From: Chlorobaculum tepidum TLS
GTDB lineage: Bacteria > Bacteroidota > Chlorobiia > Chlorobiales > Chlorobiaceae
Reading direction: 5' to 3'
DNA length: 64,000 nucleotides
Assembly (NCBI RefSeq): GCF_000006985.1
Contig: NC_002932.3
Coordinates: 1,351,109-1,415,108 of the forward strand
This document shows positions 10,335 through 20,494 of this stretch, piece after piece. Below the pieces are notes generated by a model. It saw only the letters and a list, made by a program, of their open reading frames with translations, ran no database searches and was not told where the DNA came from. A program made the position numbers and the translations under genes. Every line of letters starts with the position of its first letter. The first letter of the stretch is position 1.

Positions 10335-11170
10335 ACAGCCAAACCGATGCGATTCCACCGAATAGAGGCAATCTTTTCAACCGGATCGAACAGCAGCGGC
10401 AGATCGGGATCCCATGACCAGTACACCATCATGGCCTGGCCCACAATATCGTTTTCCGGCAGAAAACCCCAGTAACGGCTGTCGAGGCTGTTGTCACGGT
10501 TATCGCCCATAGCGAAATAGTAGTTGCGGCTCACGGTGTAGCGATTTGCCGCCTGGCCATCGAGAAACACCTGATCGCCGACCAGGCTGACCGTATGCCC
10601 CTCATAGGCGATCAGGTCGCGATAGAGCGGAAGCGTCGCTGAGGTGAGCGTGATCACATCGCCACTGCGCGGAATATGGATAGGGCCGTAATTGTCCTTG
10701 TTGTAATCGGACATGCTCGGGAAAATCTGGAACTCGGGCACGCCTGCCGGCATTTTTGTGCCAATGAACTGAGCGTGAGGCGGTAACTGCATCCCTTTGC
10801 CATTGATGTAAACCTGCTGGTTCCGGATTTCAAGATTGTCTCCCGGCAAGGCGATACAGCGCTTGATGTAGTTCAGGCTCCGATCGCGGGGAAACTTGAA
10901 GACGATGATATCACCTCGTCTGACATCATGAACTTTGGGCAGAGAGATGTCAGTAAAAGGCACCTTGGCACCATAGACAAACTTGTTGACAAAAAGGAAA
11001 TCGCCGGCAAGCAGCGTTTTTTCCATCGAACCCGTCGGAATTCTGTATGATTCTATAACAAACATCCTGAGAATTGCCGCCACCAGGGCGGCAATGACAA
11101 GAGCCTCGAACCATTCACGCGATTGCGTCTTGCCGTTTTTTCCGTTGGGGGTCGTGTTCTGTTTTTTCAC
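10328..11170 (-). CDS. lepB: Signal peptidase I
   Basis: LepB cleaves signal peptides on the outer face of the cytoplasmic membrane. The 280-residue product has a lysine-rich N-terminus, one hydrophobic anchor (ALVIAALVAAILRMFVI), the catalytic Ser in RIPTGSMEKTLL and the general-base Lys in SLNYIKRCIALPGD. The late box GDNRDNSLDSRYWGF is intact. The gene follows lepA by 112 bases on the same strand, an arrangement also seen in other bacteria (lepA-lepB). Its 3' end overlaps a convergent small gene by 7 bases. Confidence 0.97.
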   Translation of the reverse strand: MKKQNTTPNGKNGKTQSREWFEALVIAALVAAILRMFVIESYRIPTGSMEKTLLAGDFLFVNKFVYGAKVPFTDISLPKVHDVRRGDIIVFKFPRDRSLNYIKRCIALPGDNLEIRNQQVYINGKGMQLPPHAQFIGTKMPAGVPEFQIFPSMSDYNKDNYGPIHIPRSGDVITLTSATLPLYRDLIAYEGHTVSLVGDQVFLDGQAANRYTVSRNYYFAMGDNRDNSLDSRYWGFLPENDIVGQAMMVYWSWDPDLPLLFDPVEKIASIRWNRIGLAVH

Positions 11171-11282
11171 ACTGTGCTTTTTTTAGACGTTGCTGGAATG
11201 CTCAATCGTACGCACCATCTGTAAGACGTCAAGATGAGTGGTATCCAGCGCAGCCATGCTGATTAAACGGGTCTGTAACTTG

Positions 11283-13100
11283 TTATTCGTCGATGTTCAG
11301 AACGGCGAGGAAGGCTTCCTGCGGCACCTCGACCCGGCCGACCTGCTTCATGCGCTTTTTGCCCTCTTTCTGCTTTTCAAGCAGCTTGCGCTTACGGCTG
11401 ATGTCACCGCCGTAGCATTTGGCAAGCACGTTCTTGCGCATGGCTGAAATACTCTCGCGCGCGATCACGCGGCTGCCGATGGCTGCCTGGATCGCCACCT
11501 CGTACATCTGGCGAGGGATGATCCCCTTGAGCTTCTGGCAAAGCTTGCGACCCCACTCGTAGGATTTCGAGCGGTGCACGATCGACGACAGCGCATCGAC
11601 CGGCTCGCCGTTGAGCAGCACGTCGAGCTTGACCAGATCAGAACGACGGTAGCCGATGTACTCGTAATCCATCGAGGCGTAGCCTTTGGAGATCGACTTG
11701 AGCTTGTCGTGGAAATCGAACACCACCTCGCCCAGCGGGAACTCGAAATGAATGTTCACCCTCGACGTGTCGAGATAGTCGGTGTTCTTGTACTCGCCGC
11801 GACGCTCCATGCCAAGCTTCATGATGTTGCCGATGTACTCCGACATGGTGATGATCTGCATCGACACGTAAGGCTCCTCGATCCAGTTGATCTTGGTCGT
11901 CTCAGGCATCTTCGAGGGGTTGTCCACCTCGACCGTCTCACCGCTGGTCATGATCACGCGGTACTCAACGTTGGGCACCGTAGTGATGATGTTGACGCCG
12001 TACTCGCGCTCCAGCCTCTCCTGGATGATCTCCATGTGCAACAGACCGAGGAAGCCGCAGCGGAAACCAAAGCCGAGCGCTGCGGAGGTCTCGGGCGTAT
12101 AGACCAGCGAAGCATCGTTGAGCGAGAGCTTTTCAAGCGACTCGCGCAGATCCTCGAACTCGTTCGATTCGACCGGGTAGAGACCGCTGAACACCATCGG
12201 TTTCACATCCTTGTAACCGGCAAGACGTTCCGCCGCCGGGTTTTCAACCAGCGTGACCGTATCGCCGACCTTGGCATCCTTGACATCCTTGATCGAACAG
12301 ATCAGGTAACCTACGTTACCCGCTTCGAGGATATCCACCGGATTGCGCTTCAGACTCATGGTGCCGATTTCGTCAGCCATGAAAATCTTGTCGTTAGCAA
12401 AAAAGCGCACCCGGTCTCCTTTCTTCAGCACGCCGTCCACGATCCTGATATAGGCAATCGCCCCACGATAGGCATCGAACACCGAGTCGAAGATGAGCGC
12501 ACGAAGCGGCATCTGGCGGTTATCCGCCGGAGCGGGCACGCGCGCCACGATCGCCTCCATGAGATCGTCCACGCCAATGCCATTCTTGGCCGACACCCGG
12601 AGAATTTCGTCACGGTTGACGCCGATCAGGTCGATGATCTGCCGCGCCACGCCCTCGACATCCGACGATGGCAGGTCGATCTTGTTGATGACCGGAATGA
12701 TTTCGAGACCTGCCTCAATGGCAAGGTAGAGATTGGCGATGGTTTGCGCCTCCACGCCCTGCGTGGCATCGACAACGAGCAGCGCGCCTTCGCATGCGGC
12801 GAGCGAGCGCGAAACCTCGTAGCTGAAATCGACGTGACCTGGCGTGTCAATGAGGTTGAGAATATAGTCTTGCCCATCCTTGGCCGTGTAGCGCATCTGC
12901 ACCGCGTGGCTCTTGATGGTGATGCCGCGCTCGCGTTCGAGATCCATGTCGTCGAGCACCTGGGCGGTGGACATCTGGTTGCGTTCGAGGGTATGGGTCA
13001 CTTCAAGAAGCCGGTCGGCAAGGGTCGATTTGCCGTGGTCGATATGGGCAATAATGCAGAAGTTTCTGATCATGCCGACTTCTGTTCCTGTCGGAGGCAT
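11283..13100 (-). CDS. lepA: Elongation factor 4 (LepA), ribosome back-translocase GTPase
   Basis: LepA is a translational GTPase that acts on stalled or mis-translocated ribosomes. I start at [14 protein letters not shown] (13100), which gives 605 residues, the usual length; a longer frame reaching 13136 adds 12 unlikely residues. The G1 box is [13 protein letters not shown]3 is [12 protein letters not shown] and G4 is NKIDLPSSD. The C-terminal LepA-specific part includes [21 protein letters not shown] and ends [14 protein letters not shown]. It precedes lepB and follows fmt after an 84-base AT-rich gap. Confidence 0.98.
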   Translation of the reverse strand: MPPTGTEVGMIRNFCIIAHIDHGKSTLADRLLEVTHTLERNQMSTAQVLDDMDLERERGITIKSHAVQMRYTAKDGQDYILNLIDTPGHVDFSYEVSRSLAACEGALLVVDATQGVEAQTIANLYLAIEAGLEIIPVINKIDLPSSDVEGVARQIIDLIGVNRDEILRVSAKNGIGVDDLMEAIVARVPAPADNRQMPLRALIFDSVFDAYRGAIAYIRIVDGVLKKGDRVRFFANDKIFMADEIGTMSLKRNPVDILEAGNVGYLICSIKDVKDAKVGDTVTLVENPAAERLAGYKDVKPMVFSGLYPVESNEFEDLRESLEKLSLNDASLVYTPETSAALGFGFRCGFLGLLHMEIIQERLEREYGVNIITTVPNVEYRVIMTSGETVEVDNPSKMPETTKINWIEEPYVSMQIITMSEYIGNIMKLGMERRGEYKNTDYLDTSRVNIHFEFPLGEVVFDFHDKLKSISKGYASMDYEYIGYRRSDLVKLDVLLNGEPVDALSSIVHRSKSYEWGRKLCQKLKGIIPRQMYEVAIQAAIGSRVIARESISAMRKNVLAKCYGGDISRKRKLLEKQKEGKKRMKQVGRVEVPQEAFLAVLNIDE

Positions 13101-13220
13101 AAGTATCTGTTCTAACGAGTAATAGTGGTTACACAACCGCTTCGCCGCAAGAGCGGCGGGCGTAGAATAATAAAATCAAAAAATATAAGAAGAAAATTGT
13201 GACGTACCGCCCGGCAGCCT

Positions 13221-14165
13221 TCATAAAAAGCGAAGCATCTCCTTTCTGGCGCGAAGTCCACGAGCGAACAGTTCACCGTCCATCGCTTTTTTGCCCTCGG
13301 CCTGCACGCTGAGCAGTTCGATCCAGCCGTCAGTTCCGGCCACGAGCAGTCGCCCGTCCGCGATGCGGAGCGTCCCCGGTTCATCCGGCGCTGTTTCAAT
13401 GGCACAGGCCTTCGCCTTGTAGATTTTCAGACTCTTTCCGCCGAAAGTTGTCCATGCGGCAGGTTTCAGCGCGAGACCGCGGATGAAGTCATGCAGGCGT
13501 TGCACCGGCTGGTTCCAGTCGATGCGGGTGTTCTCGCGGTTCAGCTTCGGCGCTTTCGTGGCGAACCGCTCATCCTGCTTTTCAGGCATCACCGCGCCAT
13601 CGGCGATCATCGTGAGCGTGCGCTCGACCGTACCTGCACCAATTTCCGACAATCGCTTGAGCAGCTCAAAGGCGTTCTCGTCCGGACCAATCGGCGTGCG
13701 ATCCATCGTGATGATGTTGCCGGTATCGACTGACTTCTGAAGAAAAAAGGTGGTCACACCGGTTTCGGCGTCGCCATTGATGATCGCCCAGTTAACCGGC
13801 GCCGCGCCGCGATAGGCGGGAAGCAGCGAGCCGTGCAGGTTGAAGGTGCCGAGCGGCGGCAGCTCGAGCACTTCCGGTGGCAGAACGCGGAACGCTGCCA
13901 CCACGATCACGTCCGGCCTTGCAGCGGCGACTTGCAAGGCAAACTCATGACTGCTGACATCATCGGCCTCCAGAACCGGAAGCCCCAGTTCGAGCGCCGC
14001 CTGCTTGACCGGCGTCGGCTCGGGCGGCGAGTTTTTGCTGCGGCGAGGCTTGTCGCAGCCTGTCACGACCAGCACCGTCTCGAACTGCGGCTTCATGGCC
14101 GCGATACGGCGCAGCGAAGGAACGGCAAACTCCGGTGTTCCCATGAAAACAACTCTCAACCCCAC
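13221..14165 (-). CDS. fmt: Methionyl-tRNA formyltransferase
   Basis: Fmt formylates initiator Met-tRNA with 10-formyl-THF. The 314-residue length is standard. The N-terminal Rossmann part begins [18 protein letters not shown], and the catalytic motif is [20 protein letters not shown] with Asn, His and a later Asp in the SVDTGNII region. The C-terminal OB-fold tRNA-binding domain covers about 205-310. It starts 3 bases after the def stop, so def and fmt are co-expressed: one adds and one removes the formyl group. Confidence 0.98.
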   Translation of the reverse strand: MGLRVVFMGTPEFAVPSLRRIAAMKPQFETVLVVTGCDKPRRSKNSPPEPTPVKQAALELGLPVLEADDVSSHEFALQVAAARPDVIVVAAFRVLPPEVLELPPLGTFNLHGSLLPAYRGAAPVNWAIINGDAETGVTTFFLQKSVDTGNIITMDRTPIGPDENAFELLKRLSEIGAGTVERTLTMIADGAVMPEKQDERFATKAPKLNRENTRIDWNQPVQRLHDFIRGLALKPAAWTTFGGKSLKIYKAKACAIETAPDEPGTLRIADGRLLVAGTDGWIELLSVQAEGKKAMDGELFARGLRARKEMLRFL

Positions 14166-14168
14166 CGG

Positions 14169-14732
14169 TCAGGCCTCCGCTTCGACACGGTTAACGTCAC
14201 GGGCCAGCGGATAATCGGCCTTCACCCGTCCTTCGGCGATGGCGTCAAGCTCCTTCTGGATTTTGCGGCGATCACGCTTGTCCATGCGGTCCACGAAAAG
14301 CGTGCCGTCGAGATGGTCGATCTCGTGCTGAAGCACGCGGGCCATCATGCTGTGAAAATCGGCGGTGTGCTCCTCAAACTTCTCGTCACGGTAGTGCAGG
14401 GTGATGGCCGACGGCCGGACGACGTTACCCGCAATGCCCGGCACGCTGAGGCACCCCTCCTCCATCAGGCTGCGCCCGCGAACGGCAACGATGCGGGGAT
14501 TGATAACCACCATCGGCTTGAAATCGGCATACTCCTTGATGGTGGAAATATCCACCACTACCAGGCGTAGCGAGTGACCCACTTGCGGCGCAGCAAGTCC
14601 GATGCCCGGTGCCTTGTACATAGTATCGAACATCTCGGCAATCAACTCCTCGATTGCTGAATCGACCCCTTTCAGGGGCTTGGCTTTCATAGCGAGTACC
14701 GGGTCGCTATAGGTATTGATCGGTAAAATCAT
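14169..14732 (-). CDS. def: Peptide deformylase
   Basis: Def removes the formyl group from nascent proteins. The 187-residue product carries all three family motifs: GIGLAAPQVG near 43, EEGCLSVPG near 91 (metal-ligand Cys) and QHEIDHLDG near 136 (two metal-ligand His and the catalytic Glu). It is the first gene of def-fmt. Upstream, GTTAACT-type palindromes occur three times within about 75 bases (14745, 14763 and 14813), which could be an operator or chance. Confidence 0.98.
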   Translation of the reverse strand: MILPINTYSDPVLAMKAKPLKGVDSAIEELIAEMFDTMYKAPGIGLAAPQVGHSLRLVVVDISTIKEYADFKPMVVINPRIVAVRGRSLMEEGCLSVPGIAGNVVRPSAITLHYRDEKFEEHTADFHSMMARVLQHEIDHLDGTLFVDRMDKRDRRKIQKELDAIAEGRVKADYPLARDVNRVEAEA

Positions 14733-15021
14733 TGCGTACTGCTCGTTAACTGTGGATAGCCCGTTAACTCTTGCAAAAGCAAAAGGGTAGAGCTTTTCCT
14801 GAAGATAACCCTGTTAACTCCAAAATAGTTGCCCCACACACTCCAGCGGCACTCAACCGCTCAGCCGGCACATTGGAATAATAGCCGTCTAATGTACGGT
14901 TTTCAGCGTTCTTTTCCGTCCGGCTCTTCCCGCTCCGCCGCCTTCATGGTTCACAGGGAATTCGCAGAAAAACAATACATTAGAAAAACCGAAAACACAA
15001 AATACTGACAGCAAGAACATC

Positions 15022-15513
15022 GTGAAACAAACGGGCAGCGACACGATCGCAAAGGTCGAAGCGCTTTTCAAATCGTACATGAAGGAGGAGGGGCTCCGCT
15101 GCACCCAGGAGCGCCTGAGCGTGCTCAGAGAGATGTATGGCTCCAGCACCCACCTTGACGCCGACGAGCTCTTTGTCCGGCTGCGTAAAAAAGGAGTTGC
15201 CATTTCACGCGCCACGGTGTACCACACCCTTGACCTGCTCTTCAGGTTCAACCTCGTCACCAAGATCGATCTCGGCCATAAGCACACCCACTACGAAAAA
15301 TCCTGGGGCGTGACCAACCACCTGCACATCATCTGTCTGAAATGCGGACACGTTTCGGAGGCCACGAGCTGCGAGCTGCCGGAATTGATGGAAACGCTCT
15401 GCGTCGGGCACGGCTACTCGCTCGGCAGTTTCAGCCTGCAACTCTTTGGCGAGTGCGCAGACAAGGAGGCCTGCGCCCGGCGCATCAGCAACAAGCACAA
15501 AGAGAAAACCTGA
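15022..15513 (+). CDS. Fur-family metal or peroxide regulator
   Basis: The product has 163 residues and starts with GTG. The winged-helix DNA-binding domain spans about 25-80 (GLRCTQERLSVLREMY, ISRATVYHTLDLLFRF). Metal ligands follow: His86, His88 and His90 in HKHTHYE, His100 and His102, then a structural zinc CxxC at Cys105 and Cys108, and later Cys145 and Cys151 near the C-terminus. Whether it is Fur, PerR or Zur cannot be told from this alone. It is the first gene of a probable group with the SMR transporter (12 bases on) and proB. No Fur box is evident upstream. Confidence 0.92.
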   Translation: MKQTGSDTIAKVEALFKSYMKEEGLRCTQERLSVLREMYGSSTHLDADELFVRLRKKGVAISRATVYHTLDLLFRFNLVTKIDLGHKHTHYEKSWGVTNHLHIICLKCGHVSEATSCELPELMETLCVGHGYSLGSFSLQLFGECADKEACARRISNKHKEKT

Positions 15514-15525
15514 AATCCGGACACC

Positions 15526-15852
15526 ATGCCCTGGCTCTATCTGATCCTCGCCATCATCGCCGAAGTCTCCGGCACCACCAGCATGAAGCTCTCGGCAGGC
15601 TTCACCAAGCCGGTGCCATCGGTTTTCATTTTCGTTTTTTACGCCACGAGTCTTACTTTCCTCACACTGGCGCTCAGAACTTTGCCTGTCGGCATGTCCT
15701 ACGCCATCTGGTCGGCGCTCGGCACGGCGCTCATCACGGCAATCGGCGTGCTCTGGTTCGGAGAAGGATTGAACGCGCTCAAGATAATCTCCCTGATCCT
15801 GATCATCGCGGGCATTGCCGGATTGCATTTCAGTCAGGAACACATGAAGTAA
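15526..15852 (+). CDS. Small multidrug resistance (SMR) family transporter
   Basis: The 108 residues form four transmembrane helices, as in EmrE, QacE and SugE. The essential membrane-embedded Glu is Glu13 in IIAEVSGTTSMKLSAGF. The helix-3 segment PVGMSYAIWSALGTALI fits the family. SMR proteins work as antiparallel dimers that exchange protons for cationic drugs or guanidinium; which applies here cannot be told from sequence. The gene lies between the Fur-family regulator (12 bases) and proB (11 bases), so all three are probably co-transcribed. Confidence 0.93.
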   Translation: MPWLYLILAIIAEVSGTTSMKLSAGFTKPVPSVFIFVFYATSLTFLTLALRTLPVGMSYAIWSALGTALITAIGVLWFGEGLNALKIISLILIIAGIAGLHFSQEHMK

Positions 15853-15863
15853 GGCGAACAGGC

Positions 15864-16949
15864 ATGAGTCACCAACATCCGGTTTACAGGCGAATTGTCG
15901 TCAAGGTTGGAACCAACGTCATTACGGGGCGCAACGGCAAGCTCGATCCAGCGATTCTCGACAGCCTGACCTCGCAGATCGCCGCACTCATGCAGGACGG
16001 CGTTGAAGTCATTCTCGTCACCTCCGGCGCGGTCAGCGCCGGGCGCGGCATCGTGTCGCTCAGCGGTAATCTGACGCCGGTCGAGACGCGCCAGGTGCTG
16101 GCCGCCACCGGGCAGATCCGGCTCATCAACGCCTACAATGACCGTTTCAAAAAACACGGCATAACCGGTGCTCAACTGCTCGTCACCAAGGGCGATTTCC
16201 GCGACCGCCAGCACTACCTCAACATGCGCACCTGCTTCGAAGCGCTGCTTCAGCAGAAGATCGTGCCGATCGTCAACGAGAACGACGCCGTGGCAATCAC
16301 CGAGCTGATGTTCACCGACAACGACGAACTCTCCGGCCTCATCGCATCGATGTTGCAGGTGGACGCGAACATCATTCTCTCGAACGTGGATGGCCTGTTC
16401 GATACACAGAGCGAAGGGAACCCGGTGATCGAGGAGATCGATCCCGGCACGAAGAACTTCAGCCAGTACATCCGCCCCGGAAAATCGGAATTCGGGCGTG
16501 GCGGCATGCTCACCAAGTGCAACATCGCGCACAAACTCTCGCGCCTCGGCATCACTGTGCATATCGCCAACGGCACCACTCCCGGCATTCTACAGACCAT
16601 CGCGCACGGCGGAAAAGCCGGCACGAAGTTCATCGCCCAGAAACCAAAGCAGAGCCGCAAGCGCTGGGTCGCGCTCAGTGAAGGGCTTGAGAAGGGAGCC
16701 GTCATCATCAATCAGGGCGCCATCGACGCCCTGACCTCCGGCCAGAGAGCCACAAGTCTTTTGCCTGTCGGCATCACCGGCGTCGAAGGCTCGTTCCAGC
16801 GCGGCGACATCATCCGCATCTGCTCGACAGATGGCAAGGTCATCGGTTACGGCATGGCCTCCTGCACCGCAGAAAAAGCCCGCTCAGCGATGGGCCAGAA
16901 AGGCCTCAAACCGGTCATCCACTACGATCACCTGTATCTGGTGCCGTAG
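15864..16949 (+). CDS. proB: Glutamate 5-kinase
   Basis: ProB phosphorylates glutamate in the first step of proline synthesis; the partner ProA is encoded 12.8 kb away. I start at MSHQHPVYRRIVVKVGTNV, which gives 361 residues. The amino-acid kinase domain includes KVGTNVITG, VILVTSGAVSAG, NENDAVA, FTDNDELSGLIAS and GRGGMLTK. A PUA domain occupies about 275-361 (KGAVIINQGAIDAL onwards). Longer readings of the frame upstream are antisense or overlap the SMR gene and are rejected. Confidence 0.97.
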   Translation: MSHQHPVYRRIVVKVGTNVITGRNGKLDPAILDSLTSQIAALMQDGVEVILVTSGAVSAGRGIVSLSGNLTPVETRQVLAATGQIRLINAYNDRFKKHGITGAQLLVTKGDFRDRQHYLNMRTCFEALLQQKIVPIVNENDAVAITELMFTDNDELSGLIASMLQVDANIILSNVDGLFDTQSEGNPVIEEIDPGTKNFSQYIRPGKSEFGRGGMLTKCNIAHKLSRLGITVHIANGTTPGILQTIAHGGKAGTKFIAQKPKQSRKRWVALSEGLEKGAVIINQGAIDALTSGQRATSLLPVGITGVEGSFQRGDIIRICSTDGKVIGYGMASCTAEKARSAMGQKGLKPVIHYDHLYLVP

Positions 16950-17072
16950 GAACCCTGCGTGCCTGCCCTTCCTCCGCCTCCGCAATATCCCCCAACCCGT
17001 TGCTCGCGCAGTAGAGCTCAGCGTTATCTTGCAGCGTTCAGGTTTTGCTGTTTTATCCTTATCCCCACGCCA

Positions 17073-17195
17073 ATGAAAACAGAAGTGAAAGTCATCATTA
17101 TCAGCGGAATCGTAACGATCATCGTCGCGATCATCAACGGCAACGACAACATCCATGCGGGCGGCAACGTCACGATGCACGGAGCAAAGAAATGA
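17073..17195 (+). CDS. 40-residue membrane peptide with an NIxAGGNV motif
   Basis: MKTEVKVIIISGIVTIIVAI is a membrane or signal helix; it is followed by INGNDNIHAGGNVTMHG and a short basic end. The TGA stop overlaps the ATG of the next reading frame (ATGATGA), so translation could be coupled. The next frame carries the related motif NIQGNQNIVAGGNVLIYHG, so the two look like paralogous N-terminal modules. I do not recognise a family. It may be a functional micropeptide or the head of a lost gene. Confidence 0.45.
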   Translation: MKTEVKVIIISGIVTIIVAIINGNDNIHAGGNVTMHGAKK

Positions 17196-17998
17196 TGAAA
17201 CACAACACCATCAAAATCATTGCCGCAAGCGCTGTTTTCAGCATATCGACCGGCATCTTCGCACCATCGTTCTGCCTGAGCAACGCGGCAACCGGCGCCA
17301 CTAATATTCAGGGAAATCAAAACATTGTCGCGGGTGGCAATGTTTTGATATATCACGGATTGTCGGCCAAACAGTGAGCCGGGTACAGAAAGAGCATCCA
17401 GCAGCAAGATTGGGAGACGACCAAAGAGAATCCCGCGTTCTGAAAGCTGGTTCGCGTTACTCACGGGGGCAAGGATGTCAAAGAACTTGGTCCGTACAGC
17501 CGGGCAACCTATTGGGAGGACCTTTCAAACTATCTCGATAAGGTGGTGCAGGCGGATGCCGACGCGCAAAAGCTGTTCAGCAAGGCTCCGTTGGCGCAGA
17601 GCTGAAAGCCCTGATTCCAAAAGTCGAAGCCGCCAGAAACAACTTCGACTACAACGAAGTCAGCCGCCTGCTCTCGGAGTTCCGCGACAAACACAACGAT
17701 TTGCGCCAAGACCTTGCAAAGGTGGATTATCTGCAAGGCCGGAACTACGAACTGCAAATCAACTACCCCGAAGCCGAACGATACTACAAAAAAGCCGCCG
17801 CCATCGAAGACGAAAACCCGCTCTATCTCAATGCCCGTGCAAGAATACTCTGGGAACCGGGACGATACCCCGACGCTGAACCGTTGATTCGACACGCATT
17901 CGCTATCGGCGAAAAAGCGCTCGGCCCAAAGCATCCGAACACGGTTCAATGCACAAAAAACCTCAACGCTTTGCTCGAAAAGAAAAAGCAGTGCGGCT
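17192..17998 (+). pseudogene. Decayed TPR-repeat protein gene
   Basis: The frame starts MMKHNTIKIIAASAVFSIS (signal-like) and has the NIVAGGNV motif, then hits TGA at 17375. The same frame continues with sensible protein (IQQQDWETTKENPAF), meets TGA at 17441, resumes (KDVKELGPYSRATYWEDL) and meets TGA at 17603. After a frameshift near 17600 it continues through TPR-like helices: NYPEAERYYKKAAAIEDENP and PDAEPLIRHAFAIGEKAL, then GPKHPNTVQCTKNLNALLEKK. It runs out against the convergent flavoprotein gene. Intact relatives would be kinesin-light-chain-like TPR proteins. Two nonsense changes, one frameshift and a missing 3' end make function very unlikely. Confidence 0.8.
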
Positions 17999-18562
17999 TC
18001 ATCCGTTGCGCGGCTTGGCGCACAGCCGCACCCACGCGGCGAAGCGATCCATCCAGCCTTGCAGGAAATCCCGGCTGCCGGGGCCAATTCCGCCGTCGGC
18101 GTCGAAGAGATCGTCGCGAAACTGGATGAAGGCTTCTGGCTGGGCCATTGTTGGAACGTCGAGCACGGCGAGGATGTTGCGCAGGTGCTGCTGGGCCATT
18201 GCTGTTCCGCAGGCGCCCGATGAAAGGCCGATAATGCCAGCCGGTTTGCCCTGCCAGGCGTTGTACCCGTAGGGACGGGATCCGACATCAATGGCATTTT
18301 TGAGCACGCCGGGAATCGAGCGATTGTATTCGGGCGTACAGAACATAATGCCGTCAGCCTCGGCTATCTCACGCCTCAACCGTTGCATCGATTCGGTCGG
18401 GTGCTCTTCGTCATCCTGATTATACAACGGAAGATCATCGATGCGGAGGTGATGGAAAGCAAAGTCGGCAGGCGCGAGCCGGATGAGCGCGTCAGCAAGC
18501 CTGCGGTTCAGCGACTCGCGCCTGATGCTGCCAACAACCACAACGATACGATAGGTGTTCAT
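17999..18562 (-). CDS. NAD(P)H-dependent FMN reductase-like flavoprotein
   Basis: The product has 187 residues and a flavodoxin-like fold. The phosphate loop GSIRRESLNRRLADAL follows the first strand, and the FMN-contact motif is TPEYNRSIPGVLKNAIDVGS near 79. GLSSGACGTAMAQQHLR near 115 also fits the NADPH-dependent FMN/quinone/chromate reductase family (ChrR/YieF-like). It is cytoplasmic. The usual reaction is two-electron reduction of quinones or flavins; the physiological substrate is unknown. It stands alone, converging on the TPR pseudogene. Confidence 0.92.
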   Translation of the reverse strand: MNTYRIVVVVGSIRRESLNRRLADALIRLAPADFAFHHLRIDDLPLYNQDDEEHPTESMQRLRREIAEADGIMFCTPEYNRSIPGVLKNAIDVGSRPYGYNAWQGKPAGIIGLSSGACGTAMAQQHLRNILAVLDVPTMAQPEAFIQFRDDLFDADGGIGPGSRDFLQGWMDRFAAWVRLCAKPRNG

Positions 18563-18757
18563 AACGGGATGGATTAGAGTTCGTCAAGACCATCTGCTCG
18601 AACGTCCCGCCACCGCATTTGGTTTCCCGAATCCAGTCGCGCGCATACCGAAACGCCGCGGCCATTTTGAAGCCGCAGTGAGAATCGGTATTATGCTTTT
18701 GACAATACTCAATGAGTTCACCCGTTTTTGCCGACATCCATCGGGCAAAAAGGCAAG

Positions 18758-20323
18758 ATGAAAAAAGCGCTGCTCATCACCGGCCTTGTGGCCAGCCTGC
18801 TGGCTGTACTTGGTTTGTGGCTGCACCGCAGCTATACGATCCTCAAAACGAAGCCTCCCGCCCCCCTGACCACCGACGTCAAACTCGAACAGCCGTCATC
18901 GCTGTTCAACCTGCCCATCAGCATCGAACATACGGTACTGGCGGACTATCTGAACGGCAAGATTCGCGGCAATTTCCTGAACGCCGACCTGTGGTTGCAG
19001 AAAAAGCACAAAGAGCGCGTCAGTCTCGCATTGACAAGAGAAGAAAACATCACCATCAGCTCGAACGGGCATAAGCTCTTCTGCACCTTTCCGGTCTCGG
19101 CAGAAGCACGGCTTACTGACAGCCGCTTCGGCAAGTTTCTCGCAAAACTGCTCGTCTGGCCGATCCATGCCAAAGCGGTCGTCACCTTCTCGACACCAAT
19201 CGCGCTCGATCGCAACTGGCATCTCAAGACTCGTTTCAAAATCGAAAATATCAGGTGGGAAGAGGAGCCTGTGTTGAAAATAGGGCCGTTCCGGAAACAC
19301 ATCAGGGCTGACGTCGACACCCTGCTCAGCGACAACAAACGCGGCCTGACCGCCCTGCTCGACGCCGAAATCGACAAGGAGGCCAGCCTTTACCCCACCG
19401 TTAGCGATGTCTGGAAAGATTTGCAGAAACCCATCGTGCTCACCCGAAAGCCTGTTCCCGTCTGGCTGCGCTTCCACTGCAACGACATCACCGGCCATAT
19501 TTCACTGAACAAGAGGGCCATCGTCTGCAACGCCCGTATCATGACAAACATGAGGATGCTGACCGACACGACCGCCATCAGCCCGCCAACGCCTTTGCCC
19601 CGATTCCGGCAAACTCCCCGAGACAGCATCTCGACCATCTCCGATGTCAACTTCTACGCCCTGGTGCCCTTCGCCAGCATCAACAGAAACCTCAATGATG
19701 TCTTCATGAACCGGCGCTTCAGCCGCTCCGGATACGACATCGTCGTACGCAGCGTCGAAGCATACGGCTCGTCAAGCGGGCTTTCGGTAGCCATCATGAC
19801 AGACCTCGACCTGAAAAGCCATATCGTCATAAGCGGTCGTCCGCGCTATGACATACCGACCCACACCCTCAGCATCGACCATTTTGACTACTCCATCGAC
19901 ACTGGCAACCCGATCATCAGAACAAGAGAACTCATTCTGCACGATGCCATCCGAGACAGCATCAGCACCCGGCTCGATGTGCAGATCGGCTCGTTGGTCG
20001 ACCGGCTGCCGACAATCATCACCAGAGCCGTATCCAAAGCCAAAGCGGGCAGAACCATCGATCTGACCATCGACAGCCTCGCCATCCGCAAATGCGATAT
20101 CCGCGTCGGAAGAAACAACATCTATCTTCTGGTCAACGCCACCGCGAAAAATGCCCTGCGCATCAAGCGGATCAAATCCGGCAAGGTCATCAGAATCCGC
20201 AAACAAGCCGAAACAAAGGATCAAAACCCCACCAGTCAGCTCCCCCGGCCTCCAGACACAGACAACAAATCCCGATTGTTACCGGTCACGGCGCGCCCGT
20301 TGCAGCTCACCAATCACTTCTGA
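18758..20323 (+). CDS. DUF4403 family protein
   Basis: I start at MKKALLITGLVASLLAVLGL (18758), which gives 521 residues with an N-terminal signal or anchor. The rest is a long beta-rich chain in two similar halves, with INTLxIxxTVLADYLN-like text at about 55-65 and ISLNKRAIVCNARI near 255. This fits DUF4403, a family of envelope proteins of unknown function. The C-terminal 40 residues are basic and proline-rich. There are no catalytic motifs. A role in the periplasm or at the outer membrane is inference from the signal and fold. Confidence 0.75.
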   Translation: MKKALLITGLVASLLAVLGLWLHRSYTILKTKPPAPLTTDVKLEQPSSLFNLPISIEHTVLADYLNGKIRGNFLNADLWLQKKHKERVSLALTREENITISSNGHKLFCTFPVSAEARLTDSRFGKFLAKLLVWPIHAKAVVTFSTPIALDRNWHLKTRFKIENIRWEEEPVLKIGPFRKHIRADVDTLLSDNKRGLTALLDAEIDKEASLYPTVSDVWKDLQKPIVLTRKPVPVWLRFHCNDITGHISLNKRAIVCNARIMTNMRMLTDTTAISPPTPLPRFRQTPRDSISTISDVNFYALVPFASINRNLNDVFMNRRFSRSGYDIVVRSVEAYGSSSGLSVAIMTDLDLKSHIVISGRPRYDIPTHTLSIDHFDYSIDTGNPIIRTRELILHDAIRDSISTRLDVQIGSLVDRLPTIITRAVSKAKAGRTIDLTIDSLAIRKCDIRVGRNNIYLLVNATAKNALRIKRIKSGKVIRIRKQAETKDQNPTSQLPRPPDTDNKSRLLPVTARPLQLTNHF

Positions 20324-20494
20324 ACCGCCGCGTCATACTTTCCATTGAAAAATTCCCGGAGAGAAGCTTTAACTCTTATTCTGAAAAGACCACAAAATTG
20401 TACTGGCACTATCAAGAGGTAACCATTTCTGCTGGGAGATGTTCTGCTGATCAACGATCAGCACAAATCAGCGGCCAAAGCCATTTGTGACCGC

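Noticed and set aside
11574-13115. 513-codon open frame on the + strand
   Set aside because: Shadow of lepA on the opposite strand.
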